Assembly: GCA_039881045.1 (NCBI GenBank) | Contig: JAYWVB010000088.1 | Coordinates: 1 to 64,000, forward strand | Direction: 5' to 3' | Length of the DNA stretch: 64,000 nucleotides | Source: Chaetomium olivaceum | Lineage: Eukaryota > Ascomycota > Sordariomycetes > Sordariales > Chaetomiaceae | Shown here: piece by piece, positions 11,357 to 22,970 of the stretch | How the letters are laid out: each line of letters begins with the position of its first letter | Position numbering within the stretch: position 1 is the stretch's first letter | Program-made: the position numbers and the translations under genes | Notes under the pieces: generated by a model | The model's database searches: none | Seen by the model: the letters and a program-made list of their open reading frames with translations, nothing else | What the model was told of the DNA's origin: nothing

Positions 11357-12354
11357 TCACGTTTCGCCCTTGGCGATCTTCTCCTCGTACTCCGTAAACG
11401 TCTCAATCCCTTTCGGCACACCATTCCATTGCAGACCCTGTTCATCCATCAAACGAGCACGGTGTTCCATAGCACGCTTCCACGAAGGCAGCCCAACCAT
11501 CTTCTCATGCCAGGCACGCACATGCGGCACGCCCTCCCACACCTCATCCCACGACTGCATCAGCACTTCGCTGAGACGGAAGTCCCACGGCGCAAACGCC
11601 ATATCAGCGTACGTCATCTTACCGCCAACCAGCCAGTGCACACCGTCCTCACCAGCTGGCTGGGCGGCCAGCACGCCCTCCAGCACGCTCAGCACGCGAC
11701 GGATCTCCTTGGTGTAGCGCTCGACGGCGGACGGGATCTTCTCCGGGTGCAGGTGCTGGAACCAGCCGGCCTGGCCGTAGTAAGGGCCCTGACCGCTCAT
11801 CTGGAACTGCAGGTACTGGTTGCATAGGTGGCGTTCCTTGAGCCCAGCGTGCGTGAGGCGCTTCTCCGTGTCGTACACCTCGACCAGGTACTGGTTGATG
11901 GCGCCCGACTCCCACAGGGTGATTCCCGTGTTGGGGTCCTCAATGGCGGGAACGCGTCCATTGGGGTTAACGTCAATGAACGGCTTCTTCTTGACGTCGT
12001 CGAAGCGGAAGGACTTGAACTCGTAGTTGATTCCGAGCTCTTCGAGGATGAAGACGGTCTGTCGAAAGGGGGTGCCGAGAATGGCGCCATCGTTAGCTGG
12101 CTTACCGGGTGGTTTGGTTGTGCCTCAGAGGGCTTAGAAGTGAAAGGTGGATTGAAAATTATGCATAATGCCAACTGGGGATACTGATCGAGGCCATCAA
12201 GGGGATGACCAGAAGGTCTTCTCATACCTTCCACGAGTTGGGCCCCGGAGCTGTGATTGGCGTTAGTAAACGTCCTCTCCCTCTCAGTAGAATCAAAGGA
12301 CTCACGGGTAATCCAAATACGGATCGGCTTCGGTGGGTTCGACGTGCTCGTCAT
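11357..12354 (-). CDS. Glutathione S-transferase, Ure2p-like, three exons
   Basis: Exons are 12354-12306, 12250-12228 and 12058-11357, giving 257 residues. Introns are GTGAGT...CACAG and GTATGAG...CGACAG, the latter with GCTAAC branch site. Phases join cleanly to read ITPPGPNSWK-TVFILEELG. The thioredoxin-fold N-terminal domain (about residues 10-95) includes VNPNGRVPAIEDP and the glutathione-contact-like WESGAINQYL. The all-alpha C-terminal domain follows, with VGGKMTYADMAFAPW, the usual N-capping region of GST C-domains. The protein should conjugate or reduce small electrophiles with glutathione in the cytosol. It diverges from the diterpene synthase across 824 bp, so co-regulation and a role in tailoring or self-protection are plausible but unproved. 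Confidence 0.9.
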
Positions 12355-13178
12355 CTTGCTTGTTCGGTGGCGGATAAGGGATGGATGTTCGCGTAAGATC
12401 GGAACTTGCTAGTCCGGTTTGAGAACTTGGCTCTTGGATTTGGCGGAACTGTAGTAAAGCCGTGAGTGAAACTCTGAGTGAAAGTAGAAGAGGGGGAGTT
12501 CAAATTCAAAGTGCCGATGACTGGCGCAAGCTAAGGTAGTCGGGGGGCACAAAGAAAAGGGCAAAAGGCCTCCGCCGGACTCTGACAAACCAAACCAACA
12601 ACCTTTTCGACAGTTACACTTCCCCTGCAGCGCACATACAGCAGGCACCGTGCGGGAAGGCAGAGGAAGATGGATGCCCTACCTATTTCCTGAGCCGTTT
12701 GTTCCCCGTTCCCTGCAGTCAAAGAGTCGTGTGCCGGAAAACCAATCAACTCTCGCCCCCACAAGCCAACCAACCATGACTTCGTGCCTCGGTTGCTGAA
12801 GGAGTGCCTGGATGCACCGTAACGCACAGAGTGCAGGGATCCTTTTTGTGGCCCCCATCTCTCGGACTCCATGCAGCCACATTAGTGTAGGCTTCCAGGG
12901 TTACACCGGCGAGCAACAACGAGGTACATCGCATCTACCCGGCGCCATGTACCCTTTATGGAACCATATCGACGGCAGCTATCGCCGGCGGCCCGGCACT
13001 CTCGGGATCCGCCCATCGCCATGGCAAGGGATTCGGATAGCGGATCATTGGTGATGGTGAGATCACGGCAAGTTCCTGCTTTACCCCGGATGAAGCCCCG
13101 GGTTTTGGTTCCAACTCAACACCACACACCGAAGGCACAGAAGGCATCGAGCCTGCTGATCAACAATCGCTGCCGGCC
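12355..13178. promoter_or_regulatory. Shared divergent promoter interval, GST / diterpene synthase
   Basis: 824 bp between two start codons pointing away from each other, with no supported gene inside. Both promoters must lie here. I cannot name a specific operator by eye. Confidence 0.5.
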
Positions 13179-16100
13179 ATGGATGTATCTATGTCTTTAC
13201 CAGAGCAGGCACGGGCGTTGGTTGCCGGGCTTGCAACACAGTGCACCCAGGGGTTCGGGTCGATGTCTGCCTCCGTGTACGACACGGCCTGGCTCTCCAT
13301 GGTGCACAAGTCTGGCGATTGGTTATTCCCGGAGTGCTTTGATTTCATCCTCGAGGAACAACTGCCCTCGGGTGCATGGGTATCGTACGCCAGCCCACTC
13401 GACGGCATCCTCAACACCGCCGCGGCACTCCTAGCCTTGAAAAAGCACCTGCAACGGCTGGGCCCTGAACGGCGCCATGACCGTCGCCAAGGGGACTGGC
13501 TGCTCCGGAGTCACCGAGCCGAAGCAGCCCTCAAGGACATGTTATATGACTGGGACGTTGAGTCAACGGACCAAGTCGGCTTCGAGCTCCTCGTTGTTTC
13601 ACTCCTAACCCTACTCGAGAAGGAAGCCGGCGTCGCCGTAGACTTCCCCGGCTATGATACCCTACGGTCTCTTCGGGACGCCAAACTGGCCAGACTGCCA
13701 CCTTCGACGCTGTACAAAATGCCATCCACCTTGTATCACGCGCTCGAGGCATTCATTGGCCATATTGACTTTGACCGTGTTCGGCCGTGGCGGCAAGCCG
13801 ACGGTTCGATGATGGGGTCTCCGGCGTAAGTGGGCGGGGAATAATGACCCAGTTCAAAGTTGCTCAGAACTGACACGGCATTGTTACACTGGCATCAGAG
13901 CTACGGCTGCGTACTTGATGAATACCTCCGTCTGGGACGACGAGGCCGAGGCGTACTTGAGGAGGGTCTTGGGTCGGGAGCAAGCGAGTAAGGCTAGCCG
14001 TGGGAGTGTGCCCTGCGCGTGGCCCACTACCTTATTTGAAGTTAGCTGGGTCCTCACCGCACTCTCGACAGCTGGGATTGTGATCGGGGATGCCCAGAGA
14101 TCGGTTCTTGGAAACCTACTGCGACGCACTCTCCTGGCGCAGAAAGGTCTTCTCGGGTTTGGTAATACCCTCCTATCCGCTTCCGTTTCATCATAAGAGA
14201 ATTGAACGTACCACTAACAGCACGCCTCAGCCCCCGGTAGTCTACCCGACGTAGACGACACAGCCAAGGGGCTAGAAGCGTTAAATTACCTCGAGAAGGG
14301 TGACAGCGTCAGTGTCGACGGCCTCATCCAAACGTACGAGGCCGCCGAGCACTTCATGACGTACCCAGGCGAACGCAACGCCAGCTTCAGCGCAAACTGC
14401 AATGTCCTCATCCTTCTTTTGGTGCGCAACGACCGAGATCAGTATGTCTCCCAAATCGCCAAAGTCACCCGCTTCTTGACGCGGAGTGTTCTGGAGGGAC
14501 ATGTCAAGGAAAAATGGGTAAGTCAACCAGCCATCCCTGAAGTGAGTTGAAAAAGGATAGCTAACCGAGCGGGCCACGGCGAACAGCACCTGAATGAATT
14601 GTACTGGATGATGTACCTCGCCCGAGGCTTCGCGCTCCTCGTCCAGCACCACGAGCTTTCCTTGGCAATATTTGGCCTCATCCCCTCCCTGCGAGAGGAT
14701 GTCCCCTTGGCCTCGTTATCCATCTTGATGCGTATAATCGGAACGCAGAAAGTGGATGGTTCATGGGGCGGCGTTTGCGAGGTCACGTCGTACGCCATCC
14801 TAGCCCTGTCATCGCTGGAAAAGCTCCCCTGGATCCGACAGCTCGACACAAGCAGGATCGTGGCCGGCATGGCTCTCGGCAAGGCTTTTCTGCACACCGA
14901 CCGGGATGCCTGGACCAAAGGCCGGCACCTCTGGATCGAGAAGGTCACGTACAGCTCGCCCGTCCTCAGCGAAGCCTACTGCCTGGCAGCAGCGGCCGTT
15001 CCGCTGCCCTCGGCAGTCTATCCCCGACCGGGAACCAGTCCTCAGACAGCCGTGTCGATCAACATGAAGGTCCTAATGGGCATGCGAAAGGCCGGCAGTC
15101 TTATTGCACGCACTCCGCTGTTCGCTAAGACGGATCCATGGGCTCTGCGCGTCGCCGAAATGCAGGCCTTCTTCTCCATGCAGGCGTTGCAGCGTAACCC
15201 GGTTGATGTCTTCCCGCGGACGGCGAAGGGCAAGGACAAGTACATGTTCATCATACCCCTGGCTCTCACGGCAAGCGCTCTCGAGGCTGGTGGCGGCCGT
15301 GGCGCGGTGAGCCATGCGGTGCTGTACGAGATGATGCTCTTATCCGTGTTGAACTTCCACGCGGATGAGTACATGGAGGGTGTCGTCGAAAGGCACTTTA
15401 AGGGGCAGCTCGACGCCGTCCGTAGCGTCGTTCGGGAGCTGTTTGTAGAGGCCCAGGTTGGATCCAGTGGCACTGAAGAGAACGGCACCGCAACGGCCAC
15501 CAATCGTCGCACCGGCAACTCGGGTCGTGAGCAAGCCCGGGGAGACCCTGAGCCGACAATTGGAGACGTCGAAACTGTTCTGGGTCGGTTCGTGAGGCGT
15601 ATCCTCCACCACCCGGCGGTGCTGTCGAGCCCAGCCACTCTCCAGACCCGACTCTCGTTTGAGTTGCAGACCTTCCTCCTCGCTCATATCACCCACGCCG
15701 AAGACAACCACCGGCTCCGCGGACAGTGGGATGGCGCTCAGGCAGTACTTCAGAATGGGAACGGAAACGGACATGCCAACGGAAATGGGGATGGCCACGC
15801 CAACGGCAACTCGAACGGCAACTCGAACGGCAACTCGAACGGCAACTCGAACGGCAACTCGAACGGCAACTCGAACGGCAACTCGAACGGCAGCTCCAAT
15901 GGCAGCTCAAATGGCAACTCCAACGGCCACGCTAATGGTCACACCAATGGTCACGCCAACGGAGACTCCAGCGGCCACGCCAACAGCACTCCCACCCTCC
16001 CCACGTCCAGCGCCGCCCCAACACCCACCTACCACAACCCCGGCCGCACATTCTACCACTGGGTACGGAGCACCTCAGCGGACCACACCTCCTGCCCGTT

Positions 16101-16707
16101 CTCCTTCGTCTTCTTCGACTGCCTCATCCACGCCGCCGCATCACCCGCGGCCCCCAAAACCACCACCACCCCCACCAAACCCCCCTCGAACACCACCCAA
16201 CCCATCCCAACCCTCTTCACCGCCTCCACCCGCACCGCCTACCTCACCGAGTCCGCCGCCCGCCACCTCGCCAGCCTCTGCCGCATGTACAACGACGCCG
16301 GGTCGGCCGCGCGCGACGCCGACGAGCGCGCCCTCAACTCGCTCAACTTTCCCGAGTTCGCCTCCTCCTCTTCTTCTTCTTCTTCTGCTTCTTCTCCTTC
16401 CTCCTCCGCTACCGCTCCAAAGAAACGCACCCACGACGGCGAGATCAAGGAGACCGAGCACGACGAGAAGAAGAAGGGAACGGAAAAGAAGAAGAAGAAA
16501 AACGAGGGGGGGTTGAGGGATCCGAAGGAAGAACTGCTCTGGCTGGCGGGGTATGAGCGGCGCGGGCTGGAGATGGCGGTGGGGATGTTGGAGGAGGAGT
16601 TGAAGGGGGATGCGCGGCTAGTCGGGGCGCTGCGGCTGTTTGTGCGGGTGACGGATTTGTATGGGCAGATTTATGTGCTGAGGGATGTGGGCACGCGGAC
16701 GGGGTGA
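13179..16707 (+). CDS. Bifunctional (class II/class I) diterpene synthase, CPS/KS type, with Asn-Gly-Ser repeat insertion
   Basis: Exons are 13179-13825, 13899-14161, 14231-14517 and 14587-16707, giving about 1105 residues. All three introns start GTAA and end CAG with consistent phases. Early on the protein has the fungal motif SVYDTAWLSMV. The class II DxDD motif is D310-V-D-D313 and protonates GGPP to form a copalyl-type diphosphate. DGSWGGVCEVTSYAIL follows in exon 4. In the class I half the metal-binding motif is D659-E-Y-M-E663. An NSE-like motif starts at N968-D969, with S972, R975-D976 and E979, followed by LNSLNFPEF. Known fungal CPS/KS enzymes are about 950 residues. The extra length comes from an NGNS-rich tract (about residues 790-870), a Ser run (about 993-1010) and a Lys/Glu-rich stretch before the C-terminal helix. 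The product cannot be told from sequence; ent-kaurene- or pimaradiene-type skeletons are typical. No GGPP synthase gene is in the window. Confidence 0.93.
15802..15885 (+). repeat. Coding minisatellite: seven perfect 12-bp units (AACGGCAACTCG)
   Basis: Seven uninterrupted copies encode NGNS repeats inside the class I half of the diterpene synthase. Degenerate NG-x-x copies (NGSS, NGHA, NGHT, NGDS) flank it, so the whole low-complexity block spans roughly 15757-15990. Unit length is a multiple of three, so copy-number change keeps the frame. Confidence 0.95.
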
Positions 16708-17227
16708 GCTGTCTGTCGGAGATGGGTTTGGGAAGGTAAGTAGGTGTGAGAGGTGGTTTGTGTCTGGATGGGTACGGATCGTCTTTGTGGCGGTTGGTGT
16801 TGTGTTGGGGGGATGTTTACAACTCGGTAAAAAATGGGTGGGCGTGGTTGGGATTGTGGTAGTTTGTTGTGTTGGAGGGACGTTTATGACCTGATGAGTT
16901 CCGATAGGCGTTGGATGTGACTTGAGTTCAGTCTTTCTTTCTCTATTTATTTGTTAAATTGGGTCGATCTTGAAAAACAACGCCTTGCCGTCACGGGTGC
17001 AGTGCATCGCTCATGAAGACCTGTCTTTCTCCGTCTATGGAGAACTAAGCGCTTCTTAAGTGCCCCGTAGTGGCATGCTATGATCAAGTAAGCCAAGAAC
17101 GCTCTGGCCCATCCGTCTATTAGTGTTTTGATGACCTCGCATTGTAGCACGCTAGAGAATTGCAGAAAGGTTGGTCCTCGGCACCCCCAGGGCGTAACCT
17201 TTTGGGTATCTCCATCTCATTACCCTC
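16708..17227. other. Convergent 3' intergenic region
   Basis: Between the stop codons of the diterpene synthase (+) and the GDP-mannose pyrophosphorylase-like gene (-). It should hold both polyadenylation regions. No gene is seen. It marks the right border of the terpenoid locus. Confidence 0.5.
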
Positions 17228-18765
17228 TCACATGATCACCTCGTTCGCAACGTCCTACATACAAGTTAGCTGAAAGCAGGCAAACCGGTCCAACGAAACA
17301 CTCACCCTCTTCAGTTCCTTAAAAGGCAGGCAGACGCAGTTCTGGACGCGAATCTCATCACCGACAGCGCACTCCTTGCCCAGGATGGTGATCGCCTGCA
17401 CCTTGACGCCGTTCTTGATGATGCTAGTGTTGTGGCTGGTTACGGGCATGGGCGTGCCTTCGACGCGGGCCCACGCACCAACGCGGCTGCTCCATCCAAT
17501 AATCGAGTACAGCACACAAGAATCGTGCTTGATCTCAGCGTCCTCAAGCACGATGGATTCCTTCACGCGGGCACCGGCATCGATGGTGGCGCGCGGGCCA
17601 ACCGAAACGTTGGGGCCGAGCTTGGCCGTGGGGTGCACCTGCGCGGAGGGGTGGATGTAAACGGGAGCGATGATGTTGGCGGACGGGGGAGCGAGGTCCT
17701 TGGAGCCGCTCTGCAGGGCTTTCTGGAGGTAGAGGGCGTTGGCGGGGATGGCGGAGCCGGCCGTCTTGATCTGGCGCCAAAAGTCCTTGGTCTCGTACAC
17801 GAAAAACTGCTTGCTGTCGGCCATGTCGCCGAGGATGTCCTGCTCGAGTCGGATGACCTCGTTCTTCTGGTTTTCGTCGTCGTCAATCATAAAAGAGCTG
17901 GCCAGGTTCTCGGAGGAGCGGTACGAGCCGAGGCGGGGCCTGTCGGTGCGGCGTTTGATGGCGCTGCGGATCGAGGGGAAGAGCACGTCGGCGGAGAAAA
18001 GGTAGACACCGCAGTTGATGAGATTTGAGATGTGGCTCTCGGGCTTCTCGACGTAGTGCAGCACGCGGCGGGTGTGCGAGTCGGATACGATGCAGCCAAA
18101 GTTGGTGGCGGCCTCCTCACTAACGCGCGTCCCCAGAATGACGGCCTCGGCGTCCTTCTCCTGGGCCAGCTGGAGCATCTCGTTGAGCGGGAAGCTGCAG
18201 CAGACGTCCGAGTTCAAGACAAAGATGTGTTCGGGGCGCCCCTTGAGGATAGCATCGCGGAAGTGGTACAGGCCGCCAGCAGTACCCAGCGCCTGATATT
18301 CGCGGAGGTATTTGATGGCGAGGTTGGGGAACTCGGTCGCGGCATCCTTGATGAAGTCCCGGAAGACAGATTCCTCGTAGTATCCGATGAGGTAGACCTC
18401 CTGGATGGAGGGGACCTTGCCGATAGCGGTCAGGCAGTGCCAGATGATGGGGTGGCCGGCCACTTCGAAGAGGGGCTGTTGGGATCGTCAAGTTAGAGTC
18501 GCAGTCGCAAAGCGCAAGAGAGGTTGGACCACGCATACCTTGGGGACGTCGAGCGAAAGCGGGCGAAAGCGAGTGCCGCGTGATGCACCTCCAACCTAAC
18601 CATTGTGTCAACAATTCGTCCTCGAAATCGAACTCCGACTCGAAGTCGGTGTGGCAGCAATCCAAATTGCCCCCCAATTCCCCGCCATGCACTAACCAGG
18701 ATCACGGCCTTCGTCGCGCCGCCAGCGCCGCCGGACTTCTCGCGGTGCGGAATCTGCAGAGACAT
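17228..18765 (-). CDS. Mannose-1-phosphate guanylyltransferase family protein, GMPPA-like
   Basis: Exons are 18765-18697, 18595-18539, 18475-17306 and 17254-17228, giving 440 residues. Introns GTTAGT...TTAG, GTATGC...ACAG and GTGAGT...GTAG all keep frame. The nucleotidyltransferase signature GGASRGTRFRPLSLDVPK is built across the first intron (residues about 25-42). The sugar-nucleotide domain contains FVLNSDVCCSFPL and CGVYLFSADV. The C-terminal third is a left-handed beta-helix with hexapeptide repeats (AQVHPTAKLGPNVSVGPRATI), and the protein ends DVANEVIM, the family's typical terminus. The insertion between the two domains and overall length fit the alpha (GMPPA, regulatory) subfamily better than the 360-residue catalytic beta type. 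It acts in the cytosol in GDP-mannose supply for glycosylation and cell wall. Highly conserved and intact. Confidence 0.92.
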
Positions 18766-19981
18766 GGCGAATATGTGAATCTGGGTTCTTTCGTAGTCTG
18801 GAGGTTTGAAACGGTGAAAACAACGCTGAGAAAGCAAGGGAAGGGCAGCCGTTCTCGACGATGCCAGATGGGGCCCAAGTCCCCTGAAGCGCTGTTATGG
18901 AGCAGGGGTACACAGCTGGGTTGCATGGTCCGTGCGTTGTCCCTCATTCAATGGGATGTGCTGCTTCAAAGAACCAACTCGGATTCGACAGCCACCCCAC
19001 GTGAAACCAAGATCTCGTGGTTGACTCGATTTGGACATTGCAGAGCAATTCAAGCTCCAGAAACAGAACTTCAAAACCTGCGATCCGATCGGGTGTCATT
19101 TTATGCGGTAGTCGAATTTTATTGCAAGGATGACTGCTCCTGGCAGATGCTCGAAATATCCTATCATTTTTCTGCCGAGTGCCTCTGAAGACGGAGCACG
19201 AATAAACGTATCAAATAGATAGTCGAACCAAAAAGAGGGTGCATGGCAAAAGCAAACGCCATCATGGCTGCATGGACCGCCGATTTCGAGGATAATCACG
19301 GTGCCCCGCAGAAAGCCAGAGTGCTTGCGTGAAACGCGGTCAACAAACGCGTTGCACCGCGCAACCAAGCTCCAATCACGAGCTTGCGACAGCCCCACAA
19401 TTTCCGGCCCCTTTCCAGCAGCCATCAAACTCTGGGAGCTCTCCAGACCAAGATCGAACTTGTTACTGCAGCCTCGCATATTCTCCCGTTTTGCTAACAA
19501 TCGCCATCCCTGGTTGGAGTGCAGCGCGAGTTTGAGCTTTCTGCGCGCCTCTGGCCGTCGAATCATCAACTGCTGCCTCTCGGGCTTCCACTCATTAACC
19601 AAAATTCGAGGTTCCTTCGAGGTCCCTACAAGTTCCATTTCTTGCACTCGCTCCCAAGTCTTCCACTTCTCCAACACCCTCTTTGCGATTTCCCACCTTC
19701 TTTTCCTCAAAAACGGCATTACCTTTCACTTCACCACTCGACCCTCTTTACTTGTTTCTTGTTGGCTCCGAATACCTCCATTGCCTGTATCCACTGTCTT
19801 CTGCTGAACTTGGTCGGCAGCCAGCGATTCCACTGGCAGCGATTGGCCAAATAACAAGTCGGTCGAAACAGGCAAGTTGTGACCATTTACTGCAACAAAA
19901 TACTTCCCATCTCCATCCGTCACTTTGATCAATTTGTTTCATGAAACTAACGGCCCATTAGATCAACCCTGCTAAATCGTG
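18766..19981. other. Divergent intergenic region, GMPPA-like / dynamin-like
   Basis: About 1.2 kb between two diverging start codons. Overlapping short frames on both strands show no family resemblance. It should carry both promoters and 5' UTRs. Confidence 0.5.
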
Positions 19982-22970
19982 ATGCCGCGCATCAAGCAAG
20001 AAAGCGGTCGAGTCCGCTCAATGGCAACCCCGGATTCGATTCCGGATGCGCCCTCTGAGACAGCTAGTGAACGAGTTCAGAGGCAGCGTCCTGTCCGCTC
20101 TGCAGCGCGTAAGTGGTCCGGCTTTAAGTTGCATAAAATAAAAAATGACTGACTTGTGTCAGCGAGTATCGACACTCGGGTTCGGCCTACCACGGCGTCC
20201 GGTCCTCCCAACGGTCCGGATGAGGAGGATAACGACCTCCTCATCCTGGAATACCGACGCGGTCCCAAATCTGAGCATGAGCCCAACCCAATGGGCTCAC
20301 AGAGCGTGCAGAGCTCCTTCGTTGGCGCCAATCGAGCGCTTCGTGGCATGGGCCAGAAACTGAAGGACATCAACGATGCATTGGGCGAACTCCAAGCCCG
20401 CGGCATCCAGCATGTTGCCAGCCTCCCAGAGCTGGTTCTCGTCGGCGACCAGTCCTCCGGCAAATCAAGTCTTATGTCAGCCATCGCGGGGCTCAGCCTC
20501 CCTCGCAGCAGCGGGACTTGCACAAGATGCCCAATTCACATCCGCGTCTCTCGCGCCGATGAGTGGTCATGTCGCGTATTTCTGAAACAGGACTACGACT
20601 TTTGTCCGCCTAACCACCCGCTCACGGAGCGGGATGTAACAAATAATAATAAGTTCCCGCCGTGGGCTAAACTTGACCCCAGCCGCCAGGCACGCCGCGA
20701 GTTTAAGACCGTGAGGGACCAATTCGACTCGGAGGAGATCGAAACCGTGCTTCGCTGCGCCCAGGTCGCCATCCTGAACCCCTCGACCCCATACCAGTTT
20801 TTTATCCCGAAGCTGAAGGGCGAGGTACCCGACAGCACTCGTGAGCAACATCTTGATCAGGTCAAAAGAAAAGAGGAGAGATCCGAAGCGCAATTCTCCC
20901 CGAACACCGTTGCGCTGGAGGTTAAAGGTCCCGATCTAGCGGATCTGAACTTCTACGATCTTCCCGGCGTTTTCATGACTGCCAGGCGCAGCGAAGACAT
21001 CTTCCTGGAGCGCGTCGTCCAAAATCTGACGCGGGAATACATCTCGCGCCCTAGTGCAATCATCCTGTGCGCGGTTCCGATGAACCAAGATACAGAGAAT
21101 TCCCTGGCTCTCAAAATCATCAGGGGTCAACGGGCCCAGAACCGGTGCATCGGGGTCATGACCAAGGCCGACCTACTACCGCGGGACGACCATGCCGCCT
21201 CGGGCTGGCTCGGTATGCTCAATGGAGAAGCTCACCAAACCGGTTTTGGCTATTTTATTACTTCCCGCCAGGGTAGCGACCTGGAGGAACAAAATAAGAT
21301 GGAAGAAAGCTTTTTTAACCGTACCGCGGATGCCACGGGCCAGTGGCCCGAAGTATTTGACCAGTTCAAGGAGAAGTGCGGTGTCGAGAAGTTGAAGGTA
21401 TTTCTGTCGGAGAAGCTGGGTAAAGAGTTTGCAAAGATGTGAGTTTGTTCAAAGCCGTTACCCCCAGGCATGTAACTGACCTTGCCTTAGACTGCCGGAA
21501 GTGAAGGACAAGGTAGACACTCGCCTAGCCGACATTTCCAAGCAACTAAAGAAATACCCCGATCCCCCGCCGAACCCCGAGCTGGAGATCATGAAGAGCC
21601 TGGCGGAATTCACGATTCGGGTGAAAGATCGCGTCATGCACCAAGACTTTATGAGCATTTGGGACGATAGCTACGGCGAGCCCTTCAAGGCTTTCATTTT
21701 GAACATGAAGCCAAAGTTCAACGTTCGCGAGCACGCGAAGGTGTCGAAACCCCCGGTGGTCATCGACCTTGACGGGGACAGCCCGACACCGTCACCCACC
21801 GTTCGGAAACGCCCGGCTCCGGCCATGGACCTGACACAGACTCCCAAGAGGCAGCGCCAAGTAAATGCCGTCATCAAGACTGAGGCGCAGGACAACGCCA
21901 TGTTCCCCTCAACACCTCGCCATACGCGGAGCTCTACGCCGGCCATGACTCCTTCCCGAGGCGGCCGGTCTAGGAGCCTAATGGACATCCGGCACCTCAT
22001 CCGGCGTGCCGCAGTGCCAGGCCAGCCCGGTCTCGTGTCGGCCAGTGTTTACGAACCCCTGTTTACCGAAGCTGCCAAAAGCTGGGACCGCCACCTTCAC
22101 AAGTTTGTGGACAACACGCTGGCCCTCTTGCAGAGCGAGATCTTCACGATCCTCGACGCGGCATTCGCGCACCTCAAGAACCGGGCCGTCTACAAGGAAT
22201 CGCGCGAGCACATGCGCGCCTTCATCGAAGCCCACCGCACCGAGCTGCGCGCCCAGCTCGATTTCATCTACCAGCTCGAAGCCAAGCGCCTCTTCACCAA
22301 AGACGAAGAGGCGCTCAAGCGCAACCAGGCGGCCGAGAAGCAGATCCTAGTGCGCCACCGCAACCACTTCCGCATCGCCGCGCACAACGGCGAGGAGCTC
22401 TGTGCCGTCCCTAAGATGGAGGACATGACCGACGAGGACCGGAAGCAGGAAGAGACCAAGATGGCCAAGGAGCTGAAGAACCTCGGCCCGGACCCCTTCG
22501 AGCCCGAGCTCGCCGTCGCCGCCTACATCCGCGGCTACTACCTGACGGCGGCCAACCGCTTCGTCGACTACGTCTCCATCCACGTCATGTCGGGCCTGCT
22601 GCCGCGCGTCGCCTCCGTCATCGAGACGTACCTGCACGAGAAGCTGGGCCTGACCAGCAGCTCGACCGCGCGCGACGTGCTGGACCGGCTGATGTCGGAA
22701 GGTCCCGAGATCGAGCAGAAGCGGCGGGATCTGAGGGCCGAGAAGGAGACGCTGGATGGCGCCATGGACATCATTGTCAACTTGGAGCGCCGCGCCCATG
22801 AGCAGCAGCTGGCGGCGGCCGCCGCGGCCGCGTCCCAGTCGCAGTATACGGCGAATGGGTTCGAGGCGTCGCAGGATAGTATGGGCACCCTGGATGTCGG
22901 CGGCCATCATGTTAATGGTGCTGCAGACCGCGCGACGGTATACTCGGCTACGCAGTTTGGCGATGCCTGA
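19982..22970 (+). CDS. Dynamin-family large GTPase (Mx/DRP-like, fungal) with NLS-like insert
   Basis: Exons are 19982-20108, 20163-21438 and 21491-22970, giving 960 residues. Introns are GTAAGT...GTCAG and GTGAGT...TTAG. GTPase motifs: G1 GDQSSGKSS at 137-145, switch region with RCPIHIRV, G3 DLPG at 308-311 and G4 TKAD at 376-379. The stalk/middle region continues into exon 3. A disordered segment at about residues 565-625 contains KRPAPAMDLTQTPKRQRQ, a bipartite-NLS-like basic cluster, and VIDLDGDSPTPSP. The C-terminal helices look like a GTPase effector domain (LMSEGPEIEQKRRDLRAEKETL), followed by an Ala-rich tail. No PH domain or transmembrane segment is seen. Fungal genomes carry several such Mx-like dynamins of uncertain role. 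A membrane-remodelling or nuclear-periphery function is possible but inferred. It is not one of the canonical Vps1, Dnm1 or Mgm1 proteins as far as I can tell. Confidence 0.92.

Noticed and set aside
15659..16516. 285-codon plus-strand frame of Thr/Pro/Ala repeats
   Set aside because: Alternate-frame reading of the low-complexity part of the diterpene synthase.
17432..18028. 198-codon plus-strand frame
   Set aside because: Antisense shadow of the intact GMPPA-like gene.
22347..22910. 187-codon minus-strand frame
   Set aside because: Antisense shadow of the dynamin-like coding region.
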